Assembly: GCF_900169365.1 (NCBI RefSeq)
Contig: NZ_FXZH01000006.1
Span: 124,001-188,000 of the forward strand
Length of the DNA: 64,000 nt
Source: Brevibacterium sp. 239c
GTDB lineage: Bacteria; Actinomycetota; Actinomycetes; Actinomycetales; Brevibacteriaceae
Direction of reading: 5' to 3'
Made by a program: the position numbers and the translations under genes. This document shows, piece after piece, positions 1 to 7,968 of the stretch (its first letter is position 1; each line of letters begins with the position of its first letter). Under the pieces are notes generated by a model. That model ran no database searches. It saw nothing but the letters and a program-made list of their open reading frames with translations, and was not told where the DNA came from.

Positions 1-351
1 GGCATCGGCATGCTCCAAGATTCCGCAGCGCAAGATTACTCGGCCCAGAAGCATTCGGTGACGAAGCCGCAGGTCGACCAGCTCGACGCCGATGTCCTCC
101 TCATACATTTCCCTGACTCTGGTGCTGGCACTGGTGCTGATGCCGGCTCTGGTGCCGACCAGGCGATGCTGGATGAAGACGAGCTGGAGGACCCGTTCTA
201 TCGGGAGGTCAAGGTCATTCGCGGCAAGCACTACACCGTGCTCGATGACACCACATTCGCAGCTCTGACCAACCTGTCGCCGTTGAGCTACGACTGGCTG
301 CTGCACAACCTTCCTGACGATCTCAGCAAGGCCGAACAAGGCGTCCTCTGA
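1..351 (+). CDS. Siderophore/iron ABC transporter substrate-binding protein, C-terminal fragment
   Basis: The reading frame is open to the window edge, so only the last 116 codons are present. The fragment runs DADVLLIHFP, then a Gly/Ala/Asp-rich insert, then FYREVKVIRGKHYTVLDD and LTNLSPLSYDWLL. This matches the C-terminal lobe of FecB/FhuD-type binding proteins, where a 'v.gkr...ld' strand is followed by a Ser-Pro-Leu-Ser helix. These proteins are lipid-anchored outside the membrane and pass ferric siderophores to a FecCD permease. The insert (GAGTGADAGSGAD) is unusual and probably a surface loop. No permease or ATPase follows, so its partners lie upstream of the window or elsewhere. The family call is inferred from the C-terminus only. 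Confidence 0.65.
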   Translation, partial: GIGMLQDSAAQDYSAQKHSVTKPQVDQLDADVLLIHFPDSGAGTGADAGSGADQAMLDEDELEDPFYREVKVIRGKHYTVLDDTTFAALTNLSPLSYDWLLHNLPDDLSKAEQGVL

Positions 352-352
352 A

Positions 353-376
353 CTCGAACGCCGCACGGTGTTCGAG
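353..376 (+). terminator. Hairpin terminator of the iron-binding protein gene
   Basis: CTCGAAC (353-359) pairs with GTTCGAG (370-376). An inner CC/GG pair may extend the stem. It starts two bases after the stop codon and is followed by TCTTCT, which fits an intrinsic terminator. Confidence 0.55.
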
Positions 377-430
377 TCTTCTGCCGACCGCGTGCCTGCG
401 GCCTGTCCGCCTGCAGCGATGTGGGCGTGA

Positions 431-458
431 GTTCACGTTGCAGAATTTCCGGTAATCT
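431..458 (+). promoter_or_regulatory. Promoter for a leaderless arsR-family mRNA
   Basis: TAATCT at 453-458 is a -10-like hexamer ending six bases before the ATG at 465. A weak -35 candidate, GTTCAC, lies at 431-436. No Shine-Dalgarno sequence precedes the ATG, so transcription probably begins at or next to the start codon. Confidence 0.4.
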
Positions 459-464
459 CTATCC

Positions 465-824
465 ATGGCTTCCACTTCAGATTCCACCCCGGTCAATGCC
501 GCAGTCGAGCAGCTCCTGCGCAACCCCGAGGACAATCTCGAAGCCATCTCCGAGACCGCCGACCTGTTCAAAGCACTGGCCACACCGTCCAGATTGAAGA
601 TGCTCCTGGTCCTCGCCCACGGTGAGGCGACCGTGACGCACATCGTCGAGTCGACCGAGCTGTCGCAGCCCCTGGTGTCCCAGCATCTGAAGTTTTTGCG
701 CGGCCTCCACCTCGTCGGGGTCAACCGGATCGGCCGCGAAGCCTACTACTCGCTCAAGGACGACCACGTCGCTCACATCATCCTTGATGCCTTGGCCCAC
801 ACAGTCGAAGGCCACGAGCACTGA
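465..824 (+). CDS. ArsR/SmtB-family metal-sensing repressor
   Basis: A 119-residue winged-helix repressor of the ArsR/SmtB family. The helix-turn-helix is in the stretch from ATVTHIVESTELSQPLVSQHLKFL (about residues 53-76), followed by the wing GVNRIGREAYYSL. The C-terminal helix carries Asp99, His101, His112 and Glu115. Their D-x-H-x10-H-x2-E spacing is the alpha-5 zinc site of SmtB/CzrA-type sensors, so zinc (or cobalt/nickel) rather than arsenic is the likely ligand. There is no alpha-3 CxC motif. The gene appears leaderless. It stands alone, convergent with an EamA transporter; a likely target is the CDF exporter at 9320-10228, whose promoter carries a CATATG-type palindrome. Confidence 0.85.
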   Translation: MASTSDSTPVNAAVEQLLRNPEDNLEAISETADLFKALATPSRLKMLLVLAHGEATVTHIVESTELSQPLVSQHLKFLRGLHLVGVNRIGREAYYSLKDDHVAHIILDALAHTVEGHEH

Positions 825-840
825 GCTGTTCCTGAATGGG

Positions 841-1764
841 TCACCGTCGACTGCGCAGCGCCTCCGGACCGCCGCCGACGACCCAGACAATCACAACAAC
901 CAGCACCGCGCCGATCCACTGCGCCGGCTGCAGTCGCTCCCCGGCGATGGCCGCGCCCAATACCACGGCCGACAGCGGTTGGAGCAGCATGAGGGCGGCC
1001 GTCCGCGACACCGTCACAAGCGGGCTCGAGATGCTCAGCAGCACCCATGACAGGGCCTGACCGAAGACAGCCAGCGCCACCATCCATGCCCACCCGGCCC
1101 AGCCCAGGTCGAAGTCGAGGCCGCCGAGAGTCACACCAGCGATCGCCGTCATCACTCCCGCCCCAAGTGTGCCCACTGCGACGGGTGCGACCACGAAGTT
1201 CGGTGCCGCCTTCCGGCAGTGGTGGATGCCGAAGATGTAGACGCCGTAGAGAATTCCAGACAGCACTCCGAAGATCGCCCCACGTCCCGGGTTCGCCGCT
1301 CCGGCATCGGCGCCGAAGACTCCCCCGGTCAGCAGCATGCCCGCGATCATGACGGGGATGCATGCAATGAACAGCCAGCCCGGACGTGTTCCTCCGAAGA
1401 CCCACACCAGCGCCGGAAACACGATGACCTGAACGCTGATGAGGACTGTGGAGACACCGACTCCAGCATCGAGGACGCTCTGTGCCCACAGCACATAGTC
1501 GATGCCCAGCGCCGCACCCGAGACTGCCGCGACAACGAGCGCCCGGGACGGCAGCATCCCGTGACGTCGGAGTTCGCGGATGGCCAGAGGCGCCAGGACG
1601 ATGACAGCGATCCAACAGCGCAGGAATGCTGCGGTCGGGGCGCTCGCATCGGCGAGGATGACGAAGAGTCCGGCCGAGCCCAGGAGCAGCGCAGAGACGA
1701 TGATGCCCAGTGTCGGCAGCCCAGACGAACTCCGGTTCTGAGCTGCAGGCGAGTTCGGAGTCAT
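841..1764 (-). CDS. EamA/DMT-family transporter
   Basis: A 307-residue protein of about ten hydrophobic helices in two repeated halves, as in the drug/metabolite transporter superfamily (two EamA domains; the second begins near GAIFGVLSGILYGVYIFGIHH). Family members usually export amino acids or other small metabolites from the cytoplasm. Its ATG overlaps the stop of the upstream aminotransferase by four bases (ATGA), so the two are translationally coupled. This suggests export, or balance, of an amino acid handled by the aminotransferase. The substrate cannot be read from the sequence. Confidence 0.8.
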   Translation of the reverse strand: MTPNSPAAQNRSSSGLPTLGIIVSALLLGSAGLFVILADASAPTAAFLRCWIAVIVLAPLAIRELRRHGMLPSRALVVAAVSGAALGIDYVLWAQSVLDAGVGVSTVLISVQVIVFPALVWVFGGTRPGWLFIACIPVMIAGMLLTGGVFGADAGAANPGRGAIFGVLSGILYGVYIFGIHHCRKAAPNFVVAPVAVGTLGAGVMTAIAGVTLGGLDFDLGWAGWAWMVALAVFGQALSWVLLSISSPLVTVSRTAALMLLQPLSAVVLGAAIAGERLQPAQWIGAVLVVVIVWVVGGGPEALRSRR

Positions 1765-2972
1765 CTCATGAAGGCAAGGATTCGATCCAGCGCCTCGGCG
1801 GTCTTGTCCGCACCGACGGCCAGCGACAGTCGCACCGAGCGGGACCCATTGAGGGAGTCGAAGTCATCACCCGGCGCCAAGGCGACCCCGGTGGACTCGA
1901 GGAGCGACTGGCACCAATCGGTCGCGGTGACGATGTCATCATTCGACCGCTGCAGGATCTCATCGATGCGGGCATACATGTAGAACGCCCCATCGGGCGG
2001 CGCCATATCGGTGAAGCCCAGGTCAGCAGTCGCTTCGAGGACATGTTTTCGGGCACGGGCGAAGGACTCCACCGCGGCCTCACATTCCGCATAGGATTCC
2101 TCGGTAAATGCCTCCACCGCCGCATACTGGGCGGGAACCGGGGCGCACAGCGAGAGATTTCCGGTCACGTTCTGGGCCGCACTCGTGAGCGATTCTGGCA
2201 GGATCGCCCAGCCGAGTCGCCAACCGGTCATCGCCCAGTACTTCGAGAACGAGGAGATGACGATGGCATTGTCGTCATGAGTCAGCGCGGTCTCACCACG
2301 CGTGCCGATGTAGCTGATGCCGTGGTAGATCTCGTCAGAGATCACCTGCACACTGTGCTCGGCACACCAGGAGATGAGTTCGCCGAGGTGGTCGCCGGTG
2401 ATCATCGTGCCCGTCGGATTCGCCGGCGACGCGAGCATGAGTCCTTTGAGCGGAGCCTTCGCGTGTGCTTGTTCGAGGAGCTCGACAGTCGGCTGGAACC
2501 CGTGGTCTGCTCCGCAGTCGAGTTCGACGATCTCGCAGTTCAAAGCGGCGAGGATGTTCTTGTAGGCGCCGTAGCCCGGGCGGGCGAGCGCGACGCGATC
2601 ACCCGCATCGAAGCAGGTCAGGAACGCCGTCTGGAAGGCACCGGAGGAGCCTGTGGTGATCGCGATTCTGTCGGTGGGCACGTCCACGCCGTACCAGTCG
2701 CGGTAATGCCCGGCGATGGCTGCGCGCAGTTCGGGGATCCCGAAGATCGGGGAGTAGCCGAGGTTCGTGCCGTCGGTGACAACCTCGGCGGCCTTCCTGC
2801 GCACCGGACCCGGCGCACCTTGTGTCGGTTCGCCCAAGCACATGGCGATGGTGTCCCGGCCGTTGCGCGTCATCTCCTGGACTTTGGCCACGATGTTCAT
2901 GGCTGCGAAGGGTTGAACCAGTCCGGCTCGATCGGAGACCCGGGGTGCGCTCGTGTGGGTGCTCATGGTCAT
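1761..2972 (-). CDS. Class I/II pyridoxal-phosphate aminotransferase
   Basis: A 403-residue fold-type I aminotransferase. The PLP lysine sits in SSFSKYWAMTGWRLGW, after the Asn of SPANPTG and the Asp-Glu-Ile-Tyr motif (SDEIYHGI). The C-terminal Arg that binds the substrate carboxylate is in RSVRLSLA. Length and motifs fit aspartate/alanine-type aminotransferases, and the exact amino donor is unknown. Starts at 2972 (MTMSTH) or 2966 (MSTH) are equally possible. It is the middle gene of a three-gene operon: an AhpD-like gene ends four bases before it and an EamA exporter overlaps its end. Confidence 0.85.
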   Translation of the reverse strand: MTMSTHTSAPRVSDRAGLVQPFAAMNIVAKVQEMTRNGRDTIAMCLGEPTQGAPGPVRRKAAEVVTDGTNLGYSPIFGIPELRAAIAGHYRDWYGVDVPTDRIAITTGSSGAFQTAFLTCFDAGDRVALARPGYGAYKNILAALNCEIVELDCGADHGFQPTVELLEQAHAKAPLKGLMLASPANPTGTMITGDHLGELISWCAEHSVQVISDEIYHGISYIGTRGETALTHDDNAIVISSFSKYWAMTGWRLGWAILPESLTSAAQNVTGNLSLCAPVPAQYAAVEAFTEESYAECEAAVESFARARKHVLEATADLGFTDMAPPDGAFYMYARIDEILQRSNDDIVTATDWCQSLLESTGVALAPGDDFDSLNGSRSVRLSLAVGADKTAEALDRILAFMR

Positions 2973-2975
2973 CGG

Positions 2976-3557
2976 TCACTTCCTCTCACGGGGGACGCGG
3001 CCCATGAGGTAGAACTCGGGGTTGGGCATCATTCCCCCGATGTGCGCCATGCGGTTCGAGAGGCCGAAGAAGCCGGTGATTGCGCCGATGTCCCAGGCGT
3101 CCTCGTCATCGAATCCGTGCTCGGCCAGGACGGTGAAATCAGCGTCACCGACGGTCCAGGGTTCCTTGCAGACCTTCATCGCGAAGTCGAGCATCGCCAT
3201 CTGGCGGTCGGTGATGTCGGCCTGCCGGTAGTTGACGGCCACCTGGTCTGCCACATGCAGTTTCTTCTCCATGATCCGCAGCACGGCTCCGTGCGCGACG
3301 ACACAGTAGAGGCAGTTGTTCACCGCCGAGGTGGCCGTGACGATCATCTCCCGGTCGCCCTTGGTCAGGTTCCCGGTGTCCTTCTCCATCAGTGCGTCGT
3401 AGTAGGCGAAGAAGGCACGGAATTCGGCGGGTCGCCGGGCCAGGGACAGGAAGACATTGGGCACGAAGCCCGACTTCTCTGAGACGGCCAGAATGGTGTC
3501 GCGGATATCGTCTTCGACATCGTCGATGTCAGCGTAGGGGTAGCGCATACTGCTCAT
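2976..3557 (-). CDS. AhpD-like peroxidase-related protein
   Basis: A 193-residue carboxymuconolactone-decarboxylase/AhpD-fold protein. The catalytic motif NNCLYCVVAHG provides CxxC with a His four residues later, as in the 'uncharacterized peroxidase-related enzyme' group. Such proteins reduce peroxides or act as thiol-disulfide partners in the cytoplasm, but the physiological partner is not known. It is the first gene of the operon with the aminotransferase and EamA exporter. The promoter should lie in the 117-bp gap to the divergent cupin gene. Confidence 0.8.
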   Translation of the reverse strand: MSSMRYPYADIDDVEDDIRDTILAVSEKSGFVPNVFLSLARRPAEFRAFFAYYDALMEKDTGNLTKGDREMIVTATSAVNNCLYCVVAHGAVLRIMEKKLHVADQVAVNYRQADITDRQMAMLDFAMKVCKEPWTVGDADFTVLAEHGFDDEDAWDIGAITGFFGLSNRMAHIGGMMPNPEFYLMGRVPRERK

Positions 3558-3674
3558 GCTAACCCTCGAAGCCTGACTTATGTGCTGCGGGCCACGGACC
3601 GGGCTGGGGTGCCACTGTGCTCAGGGATAGGGTGTGGAGCAGACTATCGATGACGATGAGAAGGAGTGTCAATC

Positions 3675-3971
3675 ATGAGCGATGAGAACACCGGTTCAAC
3701 AGGTGAGGTCCAGCTCGACAACGGAGTCTTCCGCGTGACCAGGTGGACCATCCAGCCCAATGGGGTCATCCCCATGCACAGACATGAGTATGAGTACGTC
3801 GTGATTCCGATGGTCACCGATGCGATGCACGTGCGGAGCTCGGATGGAACGTCGATGGTCGCCGACCTCGAGGCGGGAGTCAGCTATACACGCGCGGCAG
3901 GATCCGAACATGAGGTCTCAAATCCAGACGGGACCGACGACATCGTCTTCGTCGAAGTCGAACGCCTCTGA
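3675..3971 (+). CDS. Small single-domain cupin protein
   Basis: A 98-residue single cupin. The metal-binding motif 1 is HRHEYEYVVIPM (two His and a Glu), and motif 2 includes the His of GSEHEVSNP. A GTG nine bases upstream is in frame, but AAGGAG at 3661-3666 lies eight bases before the ATG at 3675, which decides the start. Stand-alone cupins of this size bind a metal and often act as small-molecule dioxygenases, isomerases or ligand sensors; nothing here fixes the substrate. It is divergent from the AhpD operon and convergent with the GCS2 gene, with a 68-bp gap showing no clear hairpin. Confidence 0.75.
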   Translation: MSDENTGSTGEVQLDNGVFRVTRWTIQPNGVIPMHRHEYEYVVIPMVTDAMHVRSSDGTSMVADLEAGVSYTRAAGSEHEVSNPDGTDDIVFVEVERL

Positions 3972-4039
3972 TTCAACACAGCTCGGCACCAGTTCAGGCC
4001 CGCACCACCGCTGCTGAGCGTGGCGAGTCCCTGCTTGCC

Positions 4040-5518
4040 TCAGACGGGCACGTCCCAGGTGTGGACGGGCTCGCCTGAGGCCTGGTTCTTCACGTAGGCG
4101 TCCATCATCGCCTTGAGTCCCTCTCGGCGCTCCGGTGAGTCCGGGGCGCTGTTCGGTGCCAGATGGTCGAGCATCCTCAGCTGCCAAGTCGCGCCGTTGG
4201 CACGCAGTTCGGCCCGACCTTCGATGATCGACATGTACTCGTCGATGACGTCTTTGTCGATGCCCAGACGGCTCAGGCCTCTGCGAGCTTGCGGGATGAG
4301 GACGTCGAGCACAAGGTCCGCGACGTCGATGTGGCCGATCTTGGGCCACGTCACGCGGGCATGGATGCCGTCCTTGGCACAGGCGAAGAAGTTCTCCTCC
4401 GCCTCACGGAAGGACATTCGCGACCACACGGGACGGTTCTCTCCGACGAGGAACTCGGCCAGACCGTAGTAGAAAGCGGCATCGGCAACCATGTCGACGG
4501 GGGTCGGCCCGGCTGGGAGCAGCCGGTTCTCCACACGAATGTGGGCCCCGGAGTCAGAGGAGTCGTAGATCGGTCGGTTCCAGCGCCACACGGTGCCGTT
4601 ATGCAGGTTGAGTTCGTAGAGCTTCGGAGCATCGGCTTGGGAGAACTCGACGAAGTCCTTGATCTCCGGCAGCAGGGGTGGGAAGTAGCGGACGTTCTCT
4701 TCGAAGAGGTCGAAGACGCTCGTGATCCAGCGTTCCCCAAACCACACCCGTGGCCGAACTCCCTGATTCACGAGCTCGGGGGTGCGCGTATCGATGGACT
4801 GGGTGAACACCGGAATCCGGGATTCGTGCCAGAGTTTGCGGCCGACGAACAACGGGGAGTTCGCACTCATCGCGACCTGGGCTGCAGCGATCGCCTGGGA
4901 CGCGTTCCACGCCTCGGCGAACTTGTTGGGTGCGACCTGCAGGTGCAGCTGCATCGATGTGCAGGAGGCTTCCGGGGCGATGTCGGAGAATTCGTGTTTG
5001 TACTTCTCTTCGCCGTCGAGTTCGATGCGCACATATTCACCGCGAGCATCGACGATCGAGTTGCTCAGCGCCTCGTAGCGGTTCTCCTCGGTGATCCACG
5101 TTTCTTCGGTGAGGAATTGGGTGCTCAGGGTCGGCAGCGTTCCGATCGACGTGACCTTCAGACCTTCCGCCTCGGCGGCCTTCTGAGCCTTGCCGAGCCG
5201 GTGGGCCACTCCCGCCTCCAAGGTCTTCAGCCCACGTCCGGCCACCTGGAGCACAGGGTGGTTGAGTTCGAGGTTGAAGCCGCCGATCTCCGATTGGTAC
5301 TCGTCGTCGAGGCGTTCGAGAACCTTCGTGTTGTTCAGGCTCGGCTGATTGTCTAAGTCAATGAGATTGAGTTCGAGCTCCAGACCGATCGTGCCCGCGG
5401 ATTTGAACTCCGCGTGGCGCAGATACGTGTCGAAGAGCTCGAGGTTCTCCGCGAGTTTCTCTCGATACAGCGTGCGTTCTTCCGGCGTGTACCGCTTGGA
5501 ACTGACTTGCTCACCCAT
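4040..5518 (-). CDS. Glutamate-cysteine ligase (GCS2) family protein
   Basis: A 492-residue protein of the GCS2 carboxylate-amine ligase family. IGLELELNLID near residue 45 holds the acidic residues that bind Mg-ATP. ASCTSMQLHLQV and the later RVENRLLPAGPTPVDMVADAAFYYGL are typical substrate and nucleotide segments. Members join glutamate to an amine such as cysteine using ATP. Actinobacteria mostly use mycothiol and not glutathione, so the true product could be an ergothioneine precursor or another gamma-glutamyl compound. It is monocistronic. No ergothioneine or glutathione genes are nearby, so only the family is firm. Confidence 0.7.
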   Translation of the reverse strand: MGEQVSSKRYTPEERTLYREKLAENLELFDTYLRHAEFKSAGTIGLELELNLIDLDNQPSLNNTKVLERLDDEYQSEIGGFNLELNHPVLQVAGRGLKTLEAGVAHRLGKAQKAAEAEGLKVTSIGTLPTLSTQFLTEETWITEENRYEALSNSIVDARGEYVRIELDGEEKYKHEFSDIAPEASCTSMQLHLQVAPNKFAEAWNASQAIAAAQVAMSANSPLFVGRKLWHESRIPVFTQSIDTRTPELVNQGVRPRVWFGERWITSVFDLFEENVRYFPPLLPEIKDFVEFSQADAPKLYELNLHNGTVWRWNRPIYDSSDSGAHIRVENRLLPAGPTPVDMVADAAFYYGLAEFLVGENRPVWSRMSFREAEENFFACAKDGIHARVTWPKIGHIDVADLVLDVLIPQARRGLSRLGIDKDVIDEYMSIIEGRAELRANGATWQLRMLDHLAPNSAPDSPERREGLKAMMDAYVKNQASGEPVHTWDVPV

Positions 5519-5606
5519 GGGTCAAGCAAACCACAGACTTAGTGTTTGCGCTTGCCGAATTCCGAACATGATGCGGACGCCGCAACCGGTCTTGCAGACC
5601 CCATCG

Positions 5607-5612
5607 TAGAAT
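5607..5612 (+). promoter_or_regulatory. -10 hexamer of a leaderless M20 peptidase gene
   Basis: TAGAAT ends six bases before the ATG at 5619, and no ribosome-binding sequence lies between. This arrangement predicts a leaderless transcript. No good -35 box is seen. Confidence 0.45.
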
Positions 5613-5618
5613 CGGCGC

Positions 5619-6791
5619 ATGACCACCTCTCTGTCCTCAGAACTCCAGTCCGCTGACCTCGTTGCGAAAGCCGCCGACCGCCTTCCCCTCATCCTCGATG
5701 ACATCAAACGCGTCATCACGAAGGAGACGCCGTCGCACGACAAAGAAGCCGTGGCCGCCGGTGCCCAGGATTTCGTCGAACTGCTGCGTGAGCGTCTCGA
5801 GGCCACCGCGGAGGTCATCACCGTCGAGGACACCGCCCATGTGCGCCTGCGCTTCGGTTCGGGTCCGGCTCGTGTGGTCCTTCTCAACCACCAGGACACG
5901 GTGTGGCCGCACGGAACCTTGGACCGCATTCCCTTCTCCACCGACGACGGTATCCTGCGCGGACCGGGCAGCTTCGACATGCTCACCGGGGCGATTATGA
6001 GCATCCACGCGAGCGCGATCCTGCGCGAGCACCTCGGCGAGGGTGGCCTCAGTGGTCTGTCGATCCTGGTCACCGGTGATGAGGAGATCGGGTCGATCTC
6101 GTCCTCGGATCTCATTCGCGCCGAGTCGGCCGAGGCGAAGGCCGTGTATGTGATGGAGGCGAGCGCCGGCGGTGCACTCAAGGTCGAGCGCAAGGGCACG
6201 AGCAATTACACCCTCGTCTTCGCAGGCAAGGCCTCCCACGCCGGGCTCGAGCCGGAGAAGGGGATCAACGCCGGTATGGCCCTGGCCCTTCACCTGCCTC
6301 TCGTCGCCGATCTTGCCGACGCTTCGGCCGGCACCTCGGTGGTCCCGACCGTGATCAGCGCGGGCACCACCTCGAACACGGTTCCCGCCGAGGCACGCGT
6401 CGATGTGGATGTGCGTGCACGCACCGCCGCCGAGCTCGACCGTATAGATGCCGCCATGCGTGAGCTCGCCACCCGCCCTCAGCTGGAAGGTTCATCGATC
6501 GAGGTCATCGGCGGAATCAACCGTCCCCCGTTCGAACGTGAGCAATCAGCCGCACTCTTTGAACGTGCCACCGCCCTGGCCGCTGAACTCGGCCTTCCTG
6601 CACCAGAAGGTGTCTCCGTGGGCGGTGCCTCGGACGGAAACTTCACCGCCGGTGACGGCATTGCGACACTTGACGGCCTGGGTGCCGTGGGTGATGGGGC
6701 ACATGCCGAACACGAGCACGCGGTCATCGATGAGATCGCCCCGCGCACAGCTCTGCTCGCGGCCCTCATCGCCGATCAGCTGCAGAGCTGA
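5619..6791 (+). CDS. M20-family metallopeptidase (carboxypeptidase G2-like)
   Basis: A 390-residue M20 zinc peptidase. Metal and catalytic residues are visible in LLNHQDTVWPHG (His, Asp), VTGDEEIGS (Glu-Glu pair), VYVMEAS (Glu) and the C-terminal GDGAHAEHEHAVID (His). The dimerisation lid follows VERKGTSNYTLVFAGKASHAG. This layout matches the glutamate-carboxypeptidase/CPG2 branch, which releases C-terminal Glu from N-acyl or folate-like substrates. No signal peptide is present, so it is cytoplasmic. It is convergent with the FkbM gene (10-bp gap). The substrate is not determined. Confidence 0.85.
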   Translation: MTTSLSSELQSADLVAKAADRLPLILDDIKRVITKETPSHDKEAVAAGAQDFVELLRERLEATAEVITVEDTAHVRLRFGSGPARVVLLNHQDTVWPHGTLDRIPFSTDDGILRGPGSFDMLTGAIMSIHASAILREHLGEGGLSGLSILVTGDEEIGSISSSDLIRAESAEAKAVYVMEASAGGALKVERKGTSNYTLVFAGKASHAGLEPEKGINAGMALALHLPLVADLADASAGTSVVPTVISAGTTSNTVPAEARVDVDVRARTAAELDRIDAAMRELATRPQLEGSSIEVIGGINRPPFEREQSAALFERATALAAELGLPAPEGVSVGGASDGNFTAGDGIATLDGLGAVGDGAHAEHEHAVIDEIAPRTALLAALIADQLQS

Positions 6792-6801
6792 GAGCAGCCG
6801 C

Positions 6802-7746
6802 TCACTTGACCGGGTAGCCTGCGACCCGCATGTCCTCTGGGTTCTTCGTGGTGAAGAGCCAGTCACGGAGATGCGGGTCGGGCACGATCTCGTCTTTGGC
6901 GCTGAGGTGATCGGGGCCGACGAGATAGTAGTGGTAGTCGAAGCGGTCGAGGATGCGCATCAGCTGTTCGGGCTGTGCCCTATCGTCGAGGACCTCACAC
7001 AGAATGTCCGGCTGCAGTGTGCCCAACAGTTCTCGACCGTTGTCGAGCACGTCGTTCTCGGCACCTTCCACATCAATCTTCACGGTCACCTGCGGACGGC
7101 CGGGCGGCAGATCCGGGAGGAGCTCGTCGAGCGAAGTGAAGCGCACCTGCGCACCGGAGTCGAAGTCCATGCCGGTCCCATAGAACGATGGCAATGCCGA
7201 TCCTCCGTCACCGGTGGGCACCTGCATGGTGGTGCCGGGCTTGCCGACGCCCGTCGGATGAACAGTCACCCGATCGCCGAGGTGGTTGCGGGCGACGTTC
7301 TTCTCCAAGCCGGTGACGACGGCGGGGATGATCTCGAAGGAGTGTGCGACGGCCGCCGGGTTCGCCGCCAGAACGGCCATGGTGAACACCCCTGTATAGG
7401 CGCCGATGTCGAGGAACACGTCCGCGTCGCGGGACAGGTCGACCATGAGGTCGAGCGCGAAGGCGTCCTCGGCCTCCGTGCGGCGGCCCTTGCCCCAGTA
7501 GAATTCCTTGGCGATCTCACAGCGGAAGGGATCGACTAGATAGAAGCCGGCGCCTCCGGCACGCCCGCGCACCTCGGTGAGGCCGATCGGTGCGGGCAGC
7601 CGGCCGATCTTGATGCCGTTGATGTGGGGTGCCACCGTTCTCAACATCGGGTGGAGATACGGTTGCGCGAGGGCAGTCTTGACTGGCAGTTTGAGTCCGA
7701 ACCACTTCTGCTTCCGGCCCTTGAGTGACCGCAGGTAGTCGTTCAC
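6802..7746 (-). CDS. FkbM-family methyltransferase
   Basis: A 314-residue protein with an FkbM-type SAM methyltransferase domain in its second half. The SAM-binding loop is VFLDIGAYTGVFTMAVL, followed by SFEIIP, and the catalytic-region motif is KIDVEGAENDVL. FkbM enzymes O-methylate sugars, polyketides or glycolipids. The roughly 100 residues before the SAM domain are family-specific. The start is GTG at 7746, preceded by GGGAGAG. It is a single gene with no glycan-synthesis neighbours, so the acceptor is unknown. Confidence 0.8.
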   Translation of the reverse strand: MNDYLRSLKGRKQKWFGLKLPVKTALAQPYLHPMLRTVAPHINGIKIGRLPAPIGLTEVRGRAGGAGFYLVDPFRCEIAKEFYWGKGRRTEAEDAFALDLMVDLSRDADVFLDIGAYTGVFTMAVLAANPAAVAHSFEIIPAVVTGLEKNVARNHLGDRVTVHPTGVGKPGTTMQVPTGDGGSALPSFYGTGMDFDSGAQVRFTSLDELLPDLPPGRPQVTVKIDVEGAENDVLDNGRELLGTLQPDILCEVLDDRAQPEQLMRILDRFDYHYYLVGPDHLSAKDEIVPDPHLRDWLFTTKNPEDMRVAGYPVK

Positions 7747-7968
7747 GAGGCTCTCCCTTACGTTGAGCGCGATCTTTGACTCACAGTATCAATGTCGACA
7801 CAGCTGTCTCCAGAAGCAGCACGGCCATGAGATGAGCAACGCAACCTGCCGCACATCGCTGTGTGCCGTTCTGTCCCAGACTCCGATGCCCGCCGAGGCG
7901 GTTCTGCGAGTGGTTATAAGCTGGGTGACAGGATCATCAGCCCCAATCACAAAGAAGGTGCATGGCGC

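Noticed and set aside
1710-3482. A 590-codon open frame on the plus strand opposite the aminotransferase and AhpD-like genes
   Set aside because: It is a third-position GC shadow. Its translation is rich in Arg, Gly, His and Val without domain structure, while the minus-strand genes have complete catalytic motifs.
7861-7968. A 36-residue N-terminal extension of the OSBS/NSAR enzyme
   Set aside because: The enolase-superfamily N-terminus (MKLKSITLHQ) begins at 7969 with a ribosome-binding site; the extension is non-homologous and overlaps the promoter region.
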